DNA from: Hymenobacter baengnokdamensis
GTDB lineage: Bacteria; Bacteroidota; Bacteroidia; Cytophagales; Hymenobacteraceae
Assembly (NCBI RefSeq): GCF_008728635.1
Contig: NZ_CP044285.1
Location: 3,844,001-3,908,000, forward strand
Length of the DNA: 64,000 bases
Direction: 5' to 3'
Under the pieces are notes generated by a model that was not told the DNA's origin, made no database searches, and was given only the letters and a program-made list of their open reading frames with translations. The position numbers and the translations under genes were made by a program. Positions 15,009 to 23,143 of the stretch are shown here, in pieces (the first letter of the stretch is position 1; the number at the start of each line of letters is the position of its first letter).

Positions 15009-16202
15009 CTACCCTTGCAACGCCTTGACGCCGGGCAGCTCTTTGCCTTCCATAAACTCGAGTAGCGCGCCGCCGCCAGTCGAGATATAGCTCACACGGT
15101 CGGCAAAGCCAAGCTGCTGCACGGCTGCCGCCGAATCGCCGCCCCCGATGAGCGAGTAGGCCCCCGCCTCGGTGGCTTCGGCAATGGCACGGGCTACGTA
15201 CTCGGTACCCAGCGAGAAATTGCTCATTTCAAATACACCCATCGGGCCGTTCCAAAGAATGGTTTTCGAGTCCTGAATGATGCCGGCAAACTGCTCGCGG
15301 GCGTCGGGGCCGAGGTCGAGGCCCATCCAGCCCACCGGAATGCTGCCATTGGGCGCCACGTCCACGTTGGCATCGTTGGCAAACTTATCGGCAATGAGGC
15401 TGTCGCCGGGCAGCACCAGGTTCACGCCTTTTTCTTTGGCCTTGGCAATGAGGCTTTTAGCCAGATCTACTTTGTCGGCTTCGAGCAAGGAGCTGCCCAC
15501 ATGGCCGCCCTCGGCCACGGCAAACGTGTAGGCCATGCCGCCCCCGATAAGCAGGTTGTCCACCTTATCCAGCAACCGCTCAATCAGCAATATCTTATCC
15601 GAAATCTTGGCCCCGCCCATAATGGCCGTGAAGGGCCGCTGCGGATTATCGAGCACTTTCCGGGCATTCTCCAACTCGCCTTGCAGCAACAGGCCACCCA
15701 CGCGGTTGGCCGGCGCAAAGTGGCTGGCCATCACGGCCGTAGAGGCGTGGCGGCGGTGCGCCGCCCCAAAGGCATCGTTCACGTATACATCGCCAAGGCG
15801 GGCCAGGTGCATGGCAAAGGCATCGTTGCCGGCTTCTTCTTCAGGGTGAAAGCGTACGTTATCGAGCAGCAGCACCTGGCCAGGCTGAAGCGCCTGCGCA
15901 GCGGCCAGCGCTTCGGCAGAGAGCACGTCGCCGCCCCAAAGCACGTCGCGGCCATACTCCTGGCGCAGACGCGGCAAGAGGCTTTCGAGCGAATATTTCT
16001 TTTCGTAGCCGCCCTTGGGCCGGCCCAGGTGCGAGAGCAGCACCACCGAGCCGCCATCGTTGAGAATCTTGGTGATGGTGGGCGTGGCCGCCCGAATGCG
16101 AGTATCGTCGGTGATGTGCAGGTCTTTGTCGAGCGGCACATTAAAATCGACGCGCACCACGGCGCGGTGGCCGGCGAAGTTGTAGTTGGCGAGGGTGTTC
16201 AC
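15009..16202 (-). CDS. pgk: Phosphoglycerate kinase
   Basis: Glycolytic enzyme transferring phosphate from 1,3-bisphosphoglycerate to ADP, cytosolic, 397 residues, normal for bacteria. Visible signatures: RVDFNVPL near the N-terminus, SHLGRPKGG, the substrate-binding DNVRFHPEEE, VNDAFGAAHR, MGGAKISDKI, and the nucleotide-binding WNGPMGVFEM and GGGDSAAAV near the C-terminus. Full-length and intact. It is divergent from the ligase gene, with a family B repeat in the spacer, and its 3' end faces the family A repeat at 14875-14972. Confidence 0.97.
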   Translation of the reverse strand: MNTLANYNFAGHRAVVRVDFNVPLDKDLHITDDTRIRAATPTITKILNDGGSVVLLSHLGRPKGGYEKKYSLESLLPRLRQEYGRDVLWGGDVLSAEALAAAQALQPGQVLLLDNVRFHPEEEAGNDAFAMHLARLGDVYVNDAFGAAHRRHASTAVMASHFAPANRVGGLLLQGELENARKVLDNPQRPFTAIMGGAKISDKILLIERLLDKVDNLLIGGGMAYTFAVAEGGHVGSSLLEADKVDLAKSLIAKAKEKGVNLVLPGDSLIADKFANDANVDVAPNGSIPVGWMGLDLGPDAREQFAGIIQDSKTILWNGPMGVFEMSNFSLGTEYVARAIAEATEAGAYSLIGGGDSAAAVQQLGFADRVSYISTGGGALLEFMEGKELPGVKALQG

Positions 16203-16230
16203 GGGTAAATGTGAAGAAGTGAAGAAGATT

Positions 16231-16341
16231 TGTCTTGCGAGCGCAGCGAGGCAATCGCCCCCAAACGACCGGAGTAGAACGATACGGATGCGCCCGCCAG
16301 TCGTTCGGCTGCGATTGCTTTGCTGCGCTCACAAGGACAAA
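16231..16341. repeat. Inverted repeat, family B (CTTGCGAGCGCAGCGA type)
   Basis: TTGTCTTGCGAGCGCAGCGAGGCAATCGC pairs imperfectly with GCGATTGCTTTGCTGCGCTCACAAGGACAA. A related copy is at 52673-52760. It lies in the divergent pgk/ligase spacer. Confidence 0.75.
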
Positions 16342-16373
16342 CGTAAGCATTTACGGCCCCACCTTCCGCCCCG

Positions 16374-16381
16374 TACCTTTG
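16374..16381 (+). promoter_or_regulatory. Bacteroidota -7 box (TACCTTTG) for the ligase gene
   Basis: Exact TAnnTTTG, with a TTTA about 20 bp upstream as a possible -33. It ends only 8 bp before the ATG at 16390, so the transcript would be nearly leaderless. Confidence 0.6.
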
Positions 16382-16389
16382 CGCCCAGT

Positions 16390-19137
16390 ATGATGAGAAT
16401 CGGCATTTTCTTTGGTGGCACCTCGCGCGAGCGGGAGATTTCCTTCGCCGGCGGGCGCACCGTTTTTGACAATCTGGACAAGGGCCTGTTTCAGCCCGTC
16501 CCTGTGTTTGTGGATAGCCTCGGGCACTTCATCCTGCTCGACTGGCAGTACCTTTACAAGGGCACCATCCGCGATTTTTACCCACCCGTGGCCGCCCTGC
16601 CCGCCACGCGCCACCCCTGGCAGGTCTACATCGAAAGCCTGGGCGAGCTGAGCGACGAGGCGCTGACGGAGCTTATTGGCCACGTGGGCCGCCGGGTGGA
16701 GGCCAGCGAACTGCCTAAGCTTATGGATTTTGCCTTCCTGACCCTGCACGGGCCGGGTGGCGAGGATGGCGCCATTCAGGGCTTGCTGGAATGGGTCGGG
16801 ATTCCGTACTCGGGCTCGGGCATTTTGCCCTCGGCGCTGGGCATTGATAAAATTGCGCAGAAGCGGCTGATGCAGGCCGTGGGGCTGCCGACGCCGAAGT
16901 TTCGGGTGCTGAAAGACCGGGAAGTCAGCAAACAAGGCTCACTATCAGAACTGGTGCAGGACTTGGGCCTGCCGCTCGTCGTAAAAGCTCCACGTCAGGG
17001 AAGCAGCATTGGTGTGAGCATCGTGCGGGAGGAAAACGAAGAACTATTCCTTGATGCCGAGGACAGAGCGCTGTTTAAGCGCTATCTCTTCCGCAGTGAT
17101 TGGGAAACTTTAAGTGAAGCTGAGCAGCTGACTTGGGTACGTCAATTGGCCGATATACGTGAAGGTATTGGTTTGCCAGTCGAAGGGCTGCTTATTACGG
17201 GTGATTTTGAAGAAGGAGGAGAAGAAGTAATTGCTTCTCCTGAAACCTTACTGGATTACATCAATCGAAATTTTAGCAAAACCGCTGTTCATGAGCTTAA
17301 ACTAGAAGTAGATTTCATTCGCTTCACCAGCCTTACCGGCGAAACGCAAATATTAGTCGAGCAATTCGTAGCCGGCCGCGAGTTCTCGTGCATCGTGGTG
17401 GAGGACGAAAACGGCGCGCCGCTAGCCCTCCCGCCTACCGAAATCGTCAAAGGCACCGAAGTTTTCGACTACCGCGCCAAGTACCTGCCGGGCCTGGCCC
17501 GCAAGGTGACGCCCATTGACTTGCCGGAGGCTGATATCGAGCGCATTCGCCAGGAGGCGCAGAAGATGTTCGCCACCTTCGGCTTCGAGGTGTATGCGCG
17601 GCTGGACGGCTTTATCCAGGAAGATGGCACCATCTTCCTCAATGACCCGAATACCACGAGCGGTATGCTGCCGGCTTCGTTCTTCTTCCACCAGGCGGCC
17701 GAGATTGGGCTGAATCCCAGCCAGTTTCTCACTTACATCATCCGCACGTCGCTGAATGCGCGGCGGCGCGGCGGCCTGAAGCCGGTCCAGCTATATGAGA
17801 TGCTGACTAAGCTGGACGCCGATATTCAGTCGCGCCAGCAGGTACAGGACGACCGCATCCGGGTGGCCGTGATAATGGGCGGCTATTCCTCCGAGCGCCA
17901 CATCTCGGTGGAGAGCGGGCGCAACATCTACGAGAAGCTCAGCTCATCCGTCAAATATCGTCCTTTTCCGATATTCCTGACTGGCAGCAGCGAGGAATTC
18001 CGCCTCTACGAGCTTCCCATCAACGTGATGCTCAAGGACAACGCGGATGATATTCGCGAGAAAATCGAGCACGCCGAGGCCGGCGCGGCCAGCCACCCGG
18101 TGCTGGCGCGCATCCGGCAGGAGGCCAGCGGTATTACCGGCACCTACGCCGGGCAGCCGGTGGCCGCGCCGCGCCGCATTTCCTTTGCGGAGCTGGCCGA
18201 GCGAGTTGATGAGGTGTTCATTGCCCTGCACGGCCGGCCCGGCGAGGACGGCGCCTTGCAGCAGGAGCTGGAGAAATTCGGTCTGCCCTACAACGGCTCG
18301 GGCGCGGCCAGCTCGGCCGTGACTATCAACAAGTTTGAAACCAACCGCCGCCTGCGCGAGGCCGGCCTGCGCGTGGCCGACCACCGCCTGGCCCAGCGCC
18401 TGGAGTGGAGTGCCGACCCTGAGGCGTTTTACCGAGGGCTGGAAAGTCAGTTTGGCTACCCGTTTATCGCCAAGCCCGCCGACGATGGCTGCTCGTCGGC
18501 GGTGAAAAAGATTAAGAGCCGCGCCGAGCTGGCCGCCTTCAGCGAGCAGATTTTCCGGCCCGGCGAGCCGCTGCTGGCCGGCCCGGCCGAGGTGCTGCAC
18601 CTGGGCTTCAAGGAAGAGTTTCCGCAGAAGGAGGCCTTTTTGGTGGAAACCCTCATCGGCCCCGACGGCGCGGCCAAGTTTCTGGAAATCACGGGCGGAC
18701 TGCTGACTTCGTATGATGCGCAAGGCCAGCTGCAAATCGAGGTATTCGAGGCCAGCGAGGCCCTGGCTACCGGCGAAGTGCTGAGCCTGGAAGAAAAATT
18801 CCTGGCCGGCGAGGGCCAGAATATCACACCCGCCCGATATTCCACTGACCCGGCCGAGCGCCAGCGCATCTCCGACGAGGTGAAGCGCGTGCTGCGCCAG
18901 GTGGCCGAGATTTTGCACATCGAGGGCTACGCCCGCATCGACGCCTTTGTGCGGGTGCGGCAGTCGGGCGCGGTGGAGGTGCTTATTATTGAAGTCAACT
19001 CGCTACCCGGCATGACGCCCGCGACCTGCATTTTTCACCAAACGGCACTGGCTGGCTACACACCCTACCAGTTTATCGACCGGATTCTGGACTTTGGCAA
19101 GGCGCGGGCAGAGCGGGCAAATGCTCATAGTAACTAA
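16390..19137 (+). CDS. Tandem D-alanine-D-alanine ligase-like (double ATP-grasp) protein
   Basis: A 915-residue protein holding two Ddl-like units; ordinary Ddl is 300-370 residues. Unit 1 opens RIGIFFGGTSREREISFAGG and has HGPGGEDGAIQG, PYSGSG, VVKAPRQGSSIGV and a metal-site-like LNDPNTTSGM. Unit 2 starts near residue 495 with VAVIMGGYSSERHISVESG and has LHGRPGEDGALQ, PYNGSGAASSAVTINK, FIAKPADDGCSSAV and IIEVNSLPGMTPA. Unit 1 carries an insert of about 110 residues (after the P-loop-like segment) that is more AT-rich than the rest. Both units keep ATP-grasp motifs, unit 2 being closer to canonical Ddl. It probably makes a D-Ala-D-X peptide for peptidoglycan, or a related dipeptide; I cannot tell which. 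Start ATG 16390 (next codon is also ATG). Confidence 0.85.
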   Translation: MMRIGIFFGGTSREREISFAGGRTVFDNLDKGLFQPVPVFVDSLGHFILLDWQYLYKGTIRDFYPPVAALPATRHPWQVYIESLGELSDEALTELIGHVGRRVEASELPKLMDFAFLTLHGPGGEDGAIQGLLEWVGIPYSGSGILPSALGIDKIAQKRLMQAVGLPTPKFRVLKDREVSKQGSLSELVQDLGLPLVVKAPRQGSSIGVSIVREENEELFLDAEDRALFKRYLFRSDWETLSEAEQLTWVRQLADIREGIGLPVEGLLITGDFEEGGEEVIASPETLLDYINRNFSKTAVHELKLEVDFIRFTSLTGETQILVEQFVAGREFSCIVVEDENGAPLALPPTEIVKGTEVFDYRAKYLPGLARKVTPIDLPEADIERIRQEAQKMFATFGFEVYARLDGFIQEDGTIFLNDPNTTSGMLPASFFFHQAAEIGLNPSQFLTYIIRTSLNARRRGGLKPVQLYEMLTKLDADIQSRQQVQDDRIRVAVIMGGYSSERHISVESGRNIYEKLSSSVKYRPFPIFLTGSSEEFRLYELPINVMLKDNADDIREKIEHAEAGAASHPVLARIRQEASGITGTYAGQPVAAPRRISFAELAERVDEVFIALHGRPGEDGALQQELEKFGLPYNGSGAASSAVTINKFETNRRLREAGLRVADHRLAQRLEWSADPEAFYRGLESQFGYPFIAKPADDGCSSAVKKIKSRAELAAFSEQIFRPGEPLLAGPAEVLHLGFKEEFPQKEAFLVETLIGPDGAAKFLEITGGLLTSYDAQGQLQIEVFEASEALATGEVLSLEEKFLAGEGQNITPARYSTDPAERQRISDEVKRVLRQVAEILHIEGYARIDAFVRVRQSGAVEVLIIEVNSLPGMTPATCIFHQTALAGYTPYQFIDRILDFGKARAERANAHSN

Positions 19138-19145
19138 CTGAAATA

Positions 19146-19244
19146 GAACGTCATGCTGAGCTTGCCGAAGCATCTCGCGTGGGGTAGTAACATAAACCGT
19201 ACAACGACGCGAGCGAGATGCTTCGCAAGCTCAGCATGACGTTC
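19146..19244. repeat. Inverted repeat, family A copy 2
   Basis: GAACGTCATGCTGAGCTTG... to ...CAAGCTCAGCATGACGTTC, close to the copy at 14875. It sits between the ligase and the PASTA gene and ends 10 bp before the latter's ATG. Confidence 0.8.
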
Positions 19245-19253
19245 TTTCAAACT

Positions 19254-20015
19254 ATGTCCTTCTTTAAATCTGATACCTGGTTCGACGTTTTCAAGCATCT
19301 GGCGCTCATTCTGGCGCTCATGGCCGCACTGGTGCTGGGCTTTTTCTACGTGTACCTGCCCATTACTACGCACCACGGCCAGACCATTGTGGTGCCCAAG
19401 ATAACGGGTATGAACCTGGCTGACCTGGAGAGCTACCTCGACGAGCGTAAGCTGGCTTACTTCGTGGATGACAGCAGCTACGCGCCCGGCATCCGGCCCC
19501 TGACGGTGCTGACGCAGGAGCCCGCCCCTGGCGAAAAGGTGAAGCAGGACCGTAAAATCTACATTTCGGTGGCTATGCGCCGGCCGCCGGTCATTAAAAT
19601 GCCCAAGCTGACCGACGGCTCGGTGAAAAATGCGCAACTCATTCTGAAAAGCTACGACCTCGAAATCGGCCAGATAAAGCTGGTGCCCAACGTGGCAAAA
19701 GATGCCGTGCTGAAGCAGGTAGTGGGTGGTAAGGAAATAGCAGCCGGCGCCCCGATAGCCAAGGGCACGCGGGTAGACCTGGAAGTGGGCGACGGCCTCG
19801 GCAACACCGAGTTTGAAGTGCCCAATCTGGTTGCTATGCCCGAAGATGAGGCCCGCACCCTGCTTGCCGGCCAGCACCTAGAGGTGGGCGAAGTGTTTAA
19901 GCAGCCTGCCGAAACCGGCCAGACCCCCGGCACTGTGGTGCGCCAGCGGCCGGCCGCCGCGCCGGGCGCCACCATCCGCATGGGCCAGCTCGTGGATTTG
20001 TGGGTGGCCGAATAG
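19254..20015 (+). CDS. PASTA-domain membrane protein
   Basis: A 253-residue protein: short cytoplasmic N-terminus, one membrane helix (about 13-37), then three periplasmic PASTA domains, each opening with a P-x-hydrophobic motif (VVPKITGMNLADLE, IKMPKLTDGSVKNAQ, FEVPNLVAMPEDEA) and carrying the alternating Gly/Val pattern. PASTA domains bind peptidoglycan stem peptides or beta-lactams. There is no kinase domain. The position directly after the double ligase supports a cell-wall role. The start at 19254 avoids the family A repeat. Confidence 0.88.
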   Translation: MSFFKSDTWFDVFKHLALILALMAALVLGFFYVYLPITTHHGQTIVVPKITGMNLADLESYLDERKLAYFVDDSSYAPGIRPLTVLTQEPAPGEKVKQDRKIYISVAMRRPPVIKMPKLTDGSVKNAQLILKSYDLEIGQIKLVPNVAKDAVLKQVVGGKEIAAGAPIAKGTRVDLEVGDGLGNTEFEVPNLVAMPEDEARTLLAGQHLEVGEVFKQPAETGQTPGTVVRQRPAAAPGATIRMGQLVDLWVAE

Positions 20016-20150
20016 CTACCCCTTCATTCGTTGCTGGCGGATGATTCTGCAAGCCGGCTGCGCGTTTTTGGCTGGAAACCCGTTCAATGACTGCTCAGAC
20101 CAACGGAGCAGCAAGCCAACAACGAAAACCTATCAAGCCATCACTAACCT

Positions 20151-22124
20151 ATGCGCCAACTGCTTCGCTTACTTGGGTTGCCAACCCTGCTGCTGGCCGG
20201 GGCAGCCCGGGCGCAAACGCCCATTACCCTGACCCCGCTGCCCCTGCTGTCGGACCCCGGCCGGGCGGCTTCGGCAGCGCAGGCGGCTTCCGCCCAAGCG
20301 AGCCGGCAGCGCACGGCGGCGCTGGGGCTGCCTTTTTTTGAGGATTTTACCCTGCCCCGCGACGGACAGCCCAGTCCGCTCCGCTGGCAGCCGGCGGCGC
20401 TCGACTACCCCGACGGCGGCGGCCTCACCCAGCATTACGGCGGCGGCGGCGCCTATGTAAGCAACCGGCTGGCTATTGAGCCACTCACGCGCGGCACCGC
20501 TACCCTCGATGGCCTACGCGCCAATGGCCTGCCTTACAGCCCCGGCTCGGCGTCTTTTTATAGCAAAACCGATACGCTGACTTCGCTGCCTATCGACCTG
20601 TCGGGCGTTTCGGTGGGCGCCAACGTGTACCTGAGCTACGCCTGGCAGGCCGGTACGCTGGCGGGCGCGCCGGTTGCCAGCGGCAGCAGCACCCCCGTGT
20701 ACCTCACGCTGGAATTTCTGGATAATGCCGGGCGCTGGAATACCATCTGGACGTATAACGCGGAAGGCAAGACGACGAAGTTCCGGCAAAAGATTTTCCC
20801 GGTAAACCAGGCGAGCTACTTCCACGCGGGCTTCCGGTTTCGGTTTCGTGCCTCCGGCAACCAGGCATCGAGCCGCGACGCATTTGGCTTAGACTATATT
20901 TACCTCAACCAGAACCGCACGGCGGCTGATACTGTCTTTCAGGATATTGCCACCAGCCGGGCCCTCAACAGTCCGCTGCAAGGCTACACGGCCATGCCAG
21001 CCTGGCAGTACGCGGCCGCCGGCAGCAGCGTGCTGAACCCGGCCCTGAACACGACGGTCAACAACCTGCTGCCCAGCGGCAACCCCACGCCAATTAGCGC
21101 GGTGGGCACCGTGAGCGAGCTGACTGCCGGCGGCTTTGGGCCAGCTACCTGGGTTACCAGCAACCAACAGCTGCTGGCCGGCGCCCGGCAGCAGCTGGTG
21201 CAGGGCGACGCCCGCACGGCTCCGCTGCCCGCCACGGCCACGCCCCGGCGCTACCGCTACACCCTGGCCTTGCAAACCAATGAGAGCAACCCCCTGACGC
21301 TGCCCAACGACAGCACCTACCGCGACCTGGAGCTGGCTGACTATTATGCCTTCGACGACGGTACGGCCGAGTCTTTTCTGCCGCTGCCGGCCATTAGCAA
21401 CGGGCCTGTCACGTATTACGCTTACCCCATCACGGTGGCCAAAAGCGACCAGGTGAAGGCTATTCAGCTAGCTCCGATTTTTAATAACATTGCCCTGGCT
21501 CAGGGCGGGGAGAACTACCAGAACCGCTCAGTTATCGTGGCCGTGTGGGCCGATGCTAACGGCCAGCCGGCAAACGCTCCGCTGGCTACCAAAGCGTTCG
21601 TCTTGCCTAACCCGCTGCCGGCCGGCCGGGTGTTTGCCGATGCTATCCCGTTTGATAAGCCGGTGCCCGTATCGGGCCGTTTCTATATAGGGTTTGGCCA
21701 GGCCTCGGGCGGGCAATTTTTGCCCTATGGCTACGACCTGAACGATATTTCTACGACCCCTACGCTTTTTTATAACGTCCAGAATACCTGGAGTACGCCG
21801 ACCGTCACTACCCCCGGCACCCTGATGATGCGGGCCGTGATGAACAACGGGGTACTGGCTACTCAGGCGCAACAGGCTGCCAATGCGCAGTTTATGCTGT
21901 ATCCGAACCCCGCGCCTACCGGCACTACGGTTGCTATAAGCGGACCGGCTTTTCGCCAGGCCACCGTACTTGATGTGCTGGGCCGCCCCGTGTGGCAGCA
22001 GGCCGCCGCCGAGGCCGGGCAGCCCACCCTGCACCTGCCCGCCAGCCTACCCGGCGGTATCTACCTGGTGCAGCTAACTTTACCCGATGGCCGCCTCGCC
22101 ACCCGCCGCCTGGTGGTCGAATAA
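20151..22124 (+). CDS. T9SS-secreted protein with type A sorting domain
   Basis: A 657-residue exported protein. Signal peptide at residues 1-21 (MRQLLRLLGLPTLLLAG, then AARA cut). The body is beta-rich with a FFEDFT opening and repeated aromatic strands, as seen in many Bacteroidota surface proteins whose ligands are unknown. The last ~80 residues form the type A C-terminal sorting domain (QFMLYPNPAPTGT ... VLDVLGRPVW ... LPGGIYLVQL ... RLVVE), which directs passage through PorV/PorU and attachment to or release from the outer membrane. Function of the body unknown. Confidence 0.88.
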   Translation: MRQLLRLLGLPTLLLAGAARAQTPITLTPLPLLSDPGRAASAAQAASAQASRQRTAALGLPFFEDFTLPRDGQPSPLRWQPAALDYPDGGGLTQHYGGGGAYVSNRLAIEPLTRGTATLDGLRANGLPYSPGSASFYSKTDTLTSLPIDLSGVSVGANVYLSYAWQAGTLAGAPVASGSSTPVYLTLEFLDNAGRWNTIWTYNAEGKTTKFRQKIFPVNQASYFHAGFRFRFRASGNQASSRDAFGLDYIYLNQNRTAADTVFQDIATSRALNSPLQGYTAMPAWQYAAAGSSVLNPALNTTVNNLLPSGNPTPISAVGTVSELTAGGFGPATWVTSNQQLLAGARQQLVQGDARTAPLPATATPRRYRYTLALQTNESNPLTLPNDSTYRDLELADYYAFDDGTAESFLPLPAISNGPVTYYAYPITVAKSDQVKAIQLAPIFNNIALAQGGENYQNRSVIVAVWADANGQPANAPLATKAFVLPNPLPAGRVFADAIPFDKPVPVSGRFYIGFGQASGGQFLPYGYDLNDISTTPTLFYNVQNTWSTPTVTTPGTLMMRAVMNNGVLATQAQQAANAQFMLYPNPAPTGTTVAISGPAFRQATVLDVLGRPVWQQAAAEAGQPTLHLPASLPGGIYLVQLTLPDGRLATRRLVVE

Positions 22125-22139
22125 GCCCTTGCCAGGAAT

Positions 22140-22352
22140 ATGCTGCTTATCAAGTCACAGAATAAAGCGGAAATAGATGCCGCCCAGCGCCAGTACTGGT
22201 GGAGCAAAACACCCGAGCAGCGCCTGGCTGCCGCCGCCCGCCTCATGGCTGAGGCCCGGCAGGTTTATGCGTCTAACCCGGCCAACTTGCCCAGCACTTA
22301 TGGAGAGCGAATACTTAAATCTGCTACGCCTGTTCCACGCCGAGCACGTTGA
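22140..22352 (+). CDS. Small helical protein upstream of a nucleotidyltransferase
   Basis: A 70-residue soluble, Ala/Gln/Arg-rich helical protein (IDAAQRQYWWSKTPEQRLAAA). Its last 53 bp overlap the following nucleotidyltransferase in another frame, so the two are surely cotranscribed and may be translationally coupled. The order small helical protein plus nucleotidyltransferase resembles toxin-antitoxin pairs with NTase partners, but I recognise no antitoxin family here. Confidence 0.6.
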   Translation: MLLIKSQNKAEIDAAQRQYWWSKTPEQRLAAAARLMAEARQVYASNPANLPSTYGERILKSATPVPRRAR

Positions 22353-22743
22353 GTATGTAGTAGTTGGCGGTTACGCCGTTATTGCGCACGGCTTTCCCCG
22401 CACTACCGGCGACATCGATATTCTTCTTCGCCCGACGCCCGAAAATGCCCGGCGAGTAGTACAGGCTTTGGTGCGCTACGGCTTCAAAAGCGGAGAGTTT
22501 GAGGAAGCTGACTTCACTACGACTCCCAACTTTTTGTCTTTTAGCCGTCAGGATTTATGGATTGACTTACTGACGCAGCTTCAGGGAGTTACCTTCGACG
22601 AGTGCGCCACGGATGCGCTCATAGCCGAAACTGCCGGTATTCCTGTCCGCTATATCAACCTGGCCGCTTTACGCAAGACCAAGGCGGCTACGCGCCGCCC
22701 CCAGGATTTGCACGACCTGGATAACCTACCTCTTTCTTACTAA
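22300..22743 (+). CDS. Nucleotidyltransferase-fold protein (AbiEii/MNT-like)
   Basis: A 147-residue protein of the polymerase-beta nucleotidyltransferase fold. Key residues are visible: VVVGGYAVIAHGFPRTTGDIDILL, with the GG motif and the D-x-D metal pair, and later LWIDLLTQLQGV supplying the third acidic residue. This size and layout occur in minimal NTases used in toxin-antitoxin systems and in aminoglycoside-type transferases. The ATG at 22300 begins MESEYLNLLRLFHAEHVEYV, a typical opening. It overlaps the preceding small gene and ends 16 bp before the rhodanese gene. Confidence 0.82.
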   Translation: MESEYLNLLRLFHAEHVEYVVVGGYAVIAHGFPRTTGDIDILLRPTPENARRVVQALVRYGFKSGEFEEADFTTTPNFLSFSRQDLWIDLLTQLQGVTFDECATDALIAETAGIPVRYINLAALRKTKAATRRPQDLHDLDNLPLSY

Positions 22744-22759
22744 TCAGCAACTTAACTTA

Positions 22760-23056
22760 ATGGCCGACATCACCGCTACTGAGCTTCGCCAACGCCTGCA
22801 AGCCGGCGAAAAGCTCCACATCATCGACGTTCGCGAACCCTGGGAAGTAGAGGAAAGCCGTATTGCCGGCAGCCAGAGCATTCCGCTGGGCAACCTGCCT
22901 GCCGCCCTCGACGACCTGGAAGACTTGAAAAACCAGGAAGTTATCGTGCATTGCCGCAGCGGCGCCCGCTCGGCTTCGGCCAAAGCCTTTCTTACCCAGC
23001 AAGGCTTCACCAACGTGCGCAACCTGGAAGGCGGTATGCTGGCCTACGGAGGATAG
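22760..23056 (+). CDS. Rhodanese-like domain protein
   Basis: Single-domain cytosolic sulfurtransferase, 98 residues. Contains LHIIDVREPWEVEESRIAGS and the active-site loop HCRSGARS, whose Cys carries the persulfide, then GF.NVRNLEGGMLAY. The six-residue loop is that of sulfur-transferring rhodaneses rather than Cdc25-type phosphatases. It is 16 bp from the nucleotidyltransferase gene on the same strand and convergent with recQ. Confidence 0.93.
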   Translation: MADITATELRQRLQAGEKLHIIDVREPWEVEESRIAGSQSIPLGNLPAALDDLEDLKNQEVIVHCRSGARSASAKAFLTQQGFTNVRNLEGGMLAYGG

Positions 23057-23143
23057 TACTCTTTGATGAAGAGTACATAACTCTGAATAACGAAGCAGCA
23101 GGGCGATACCCCCTCCTCTCAACTGCCCGAAGGCTGTTTGCAG

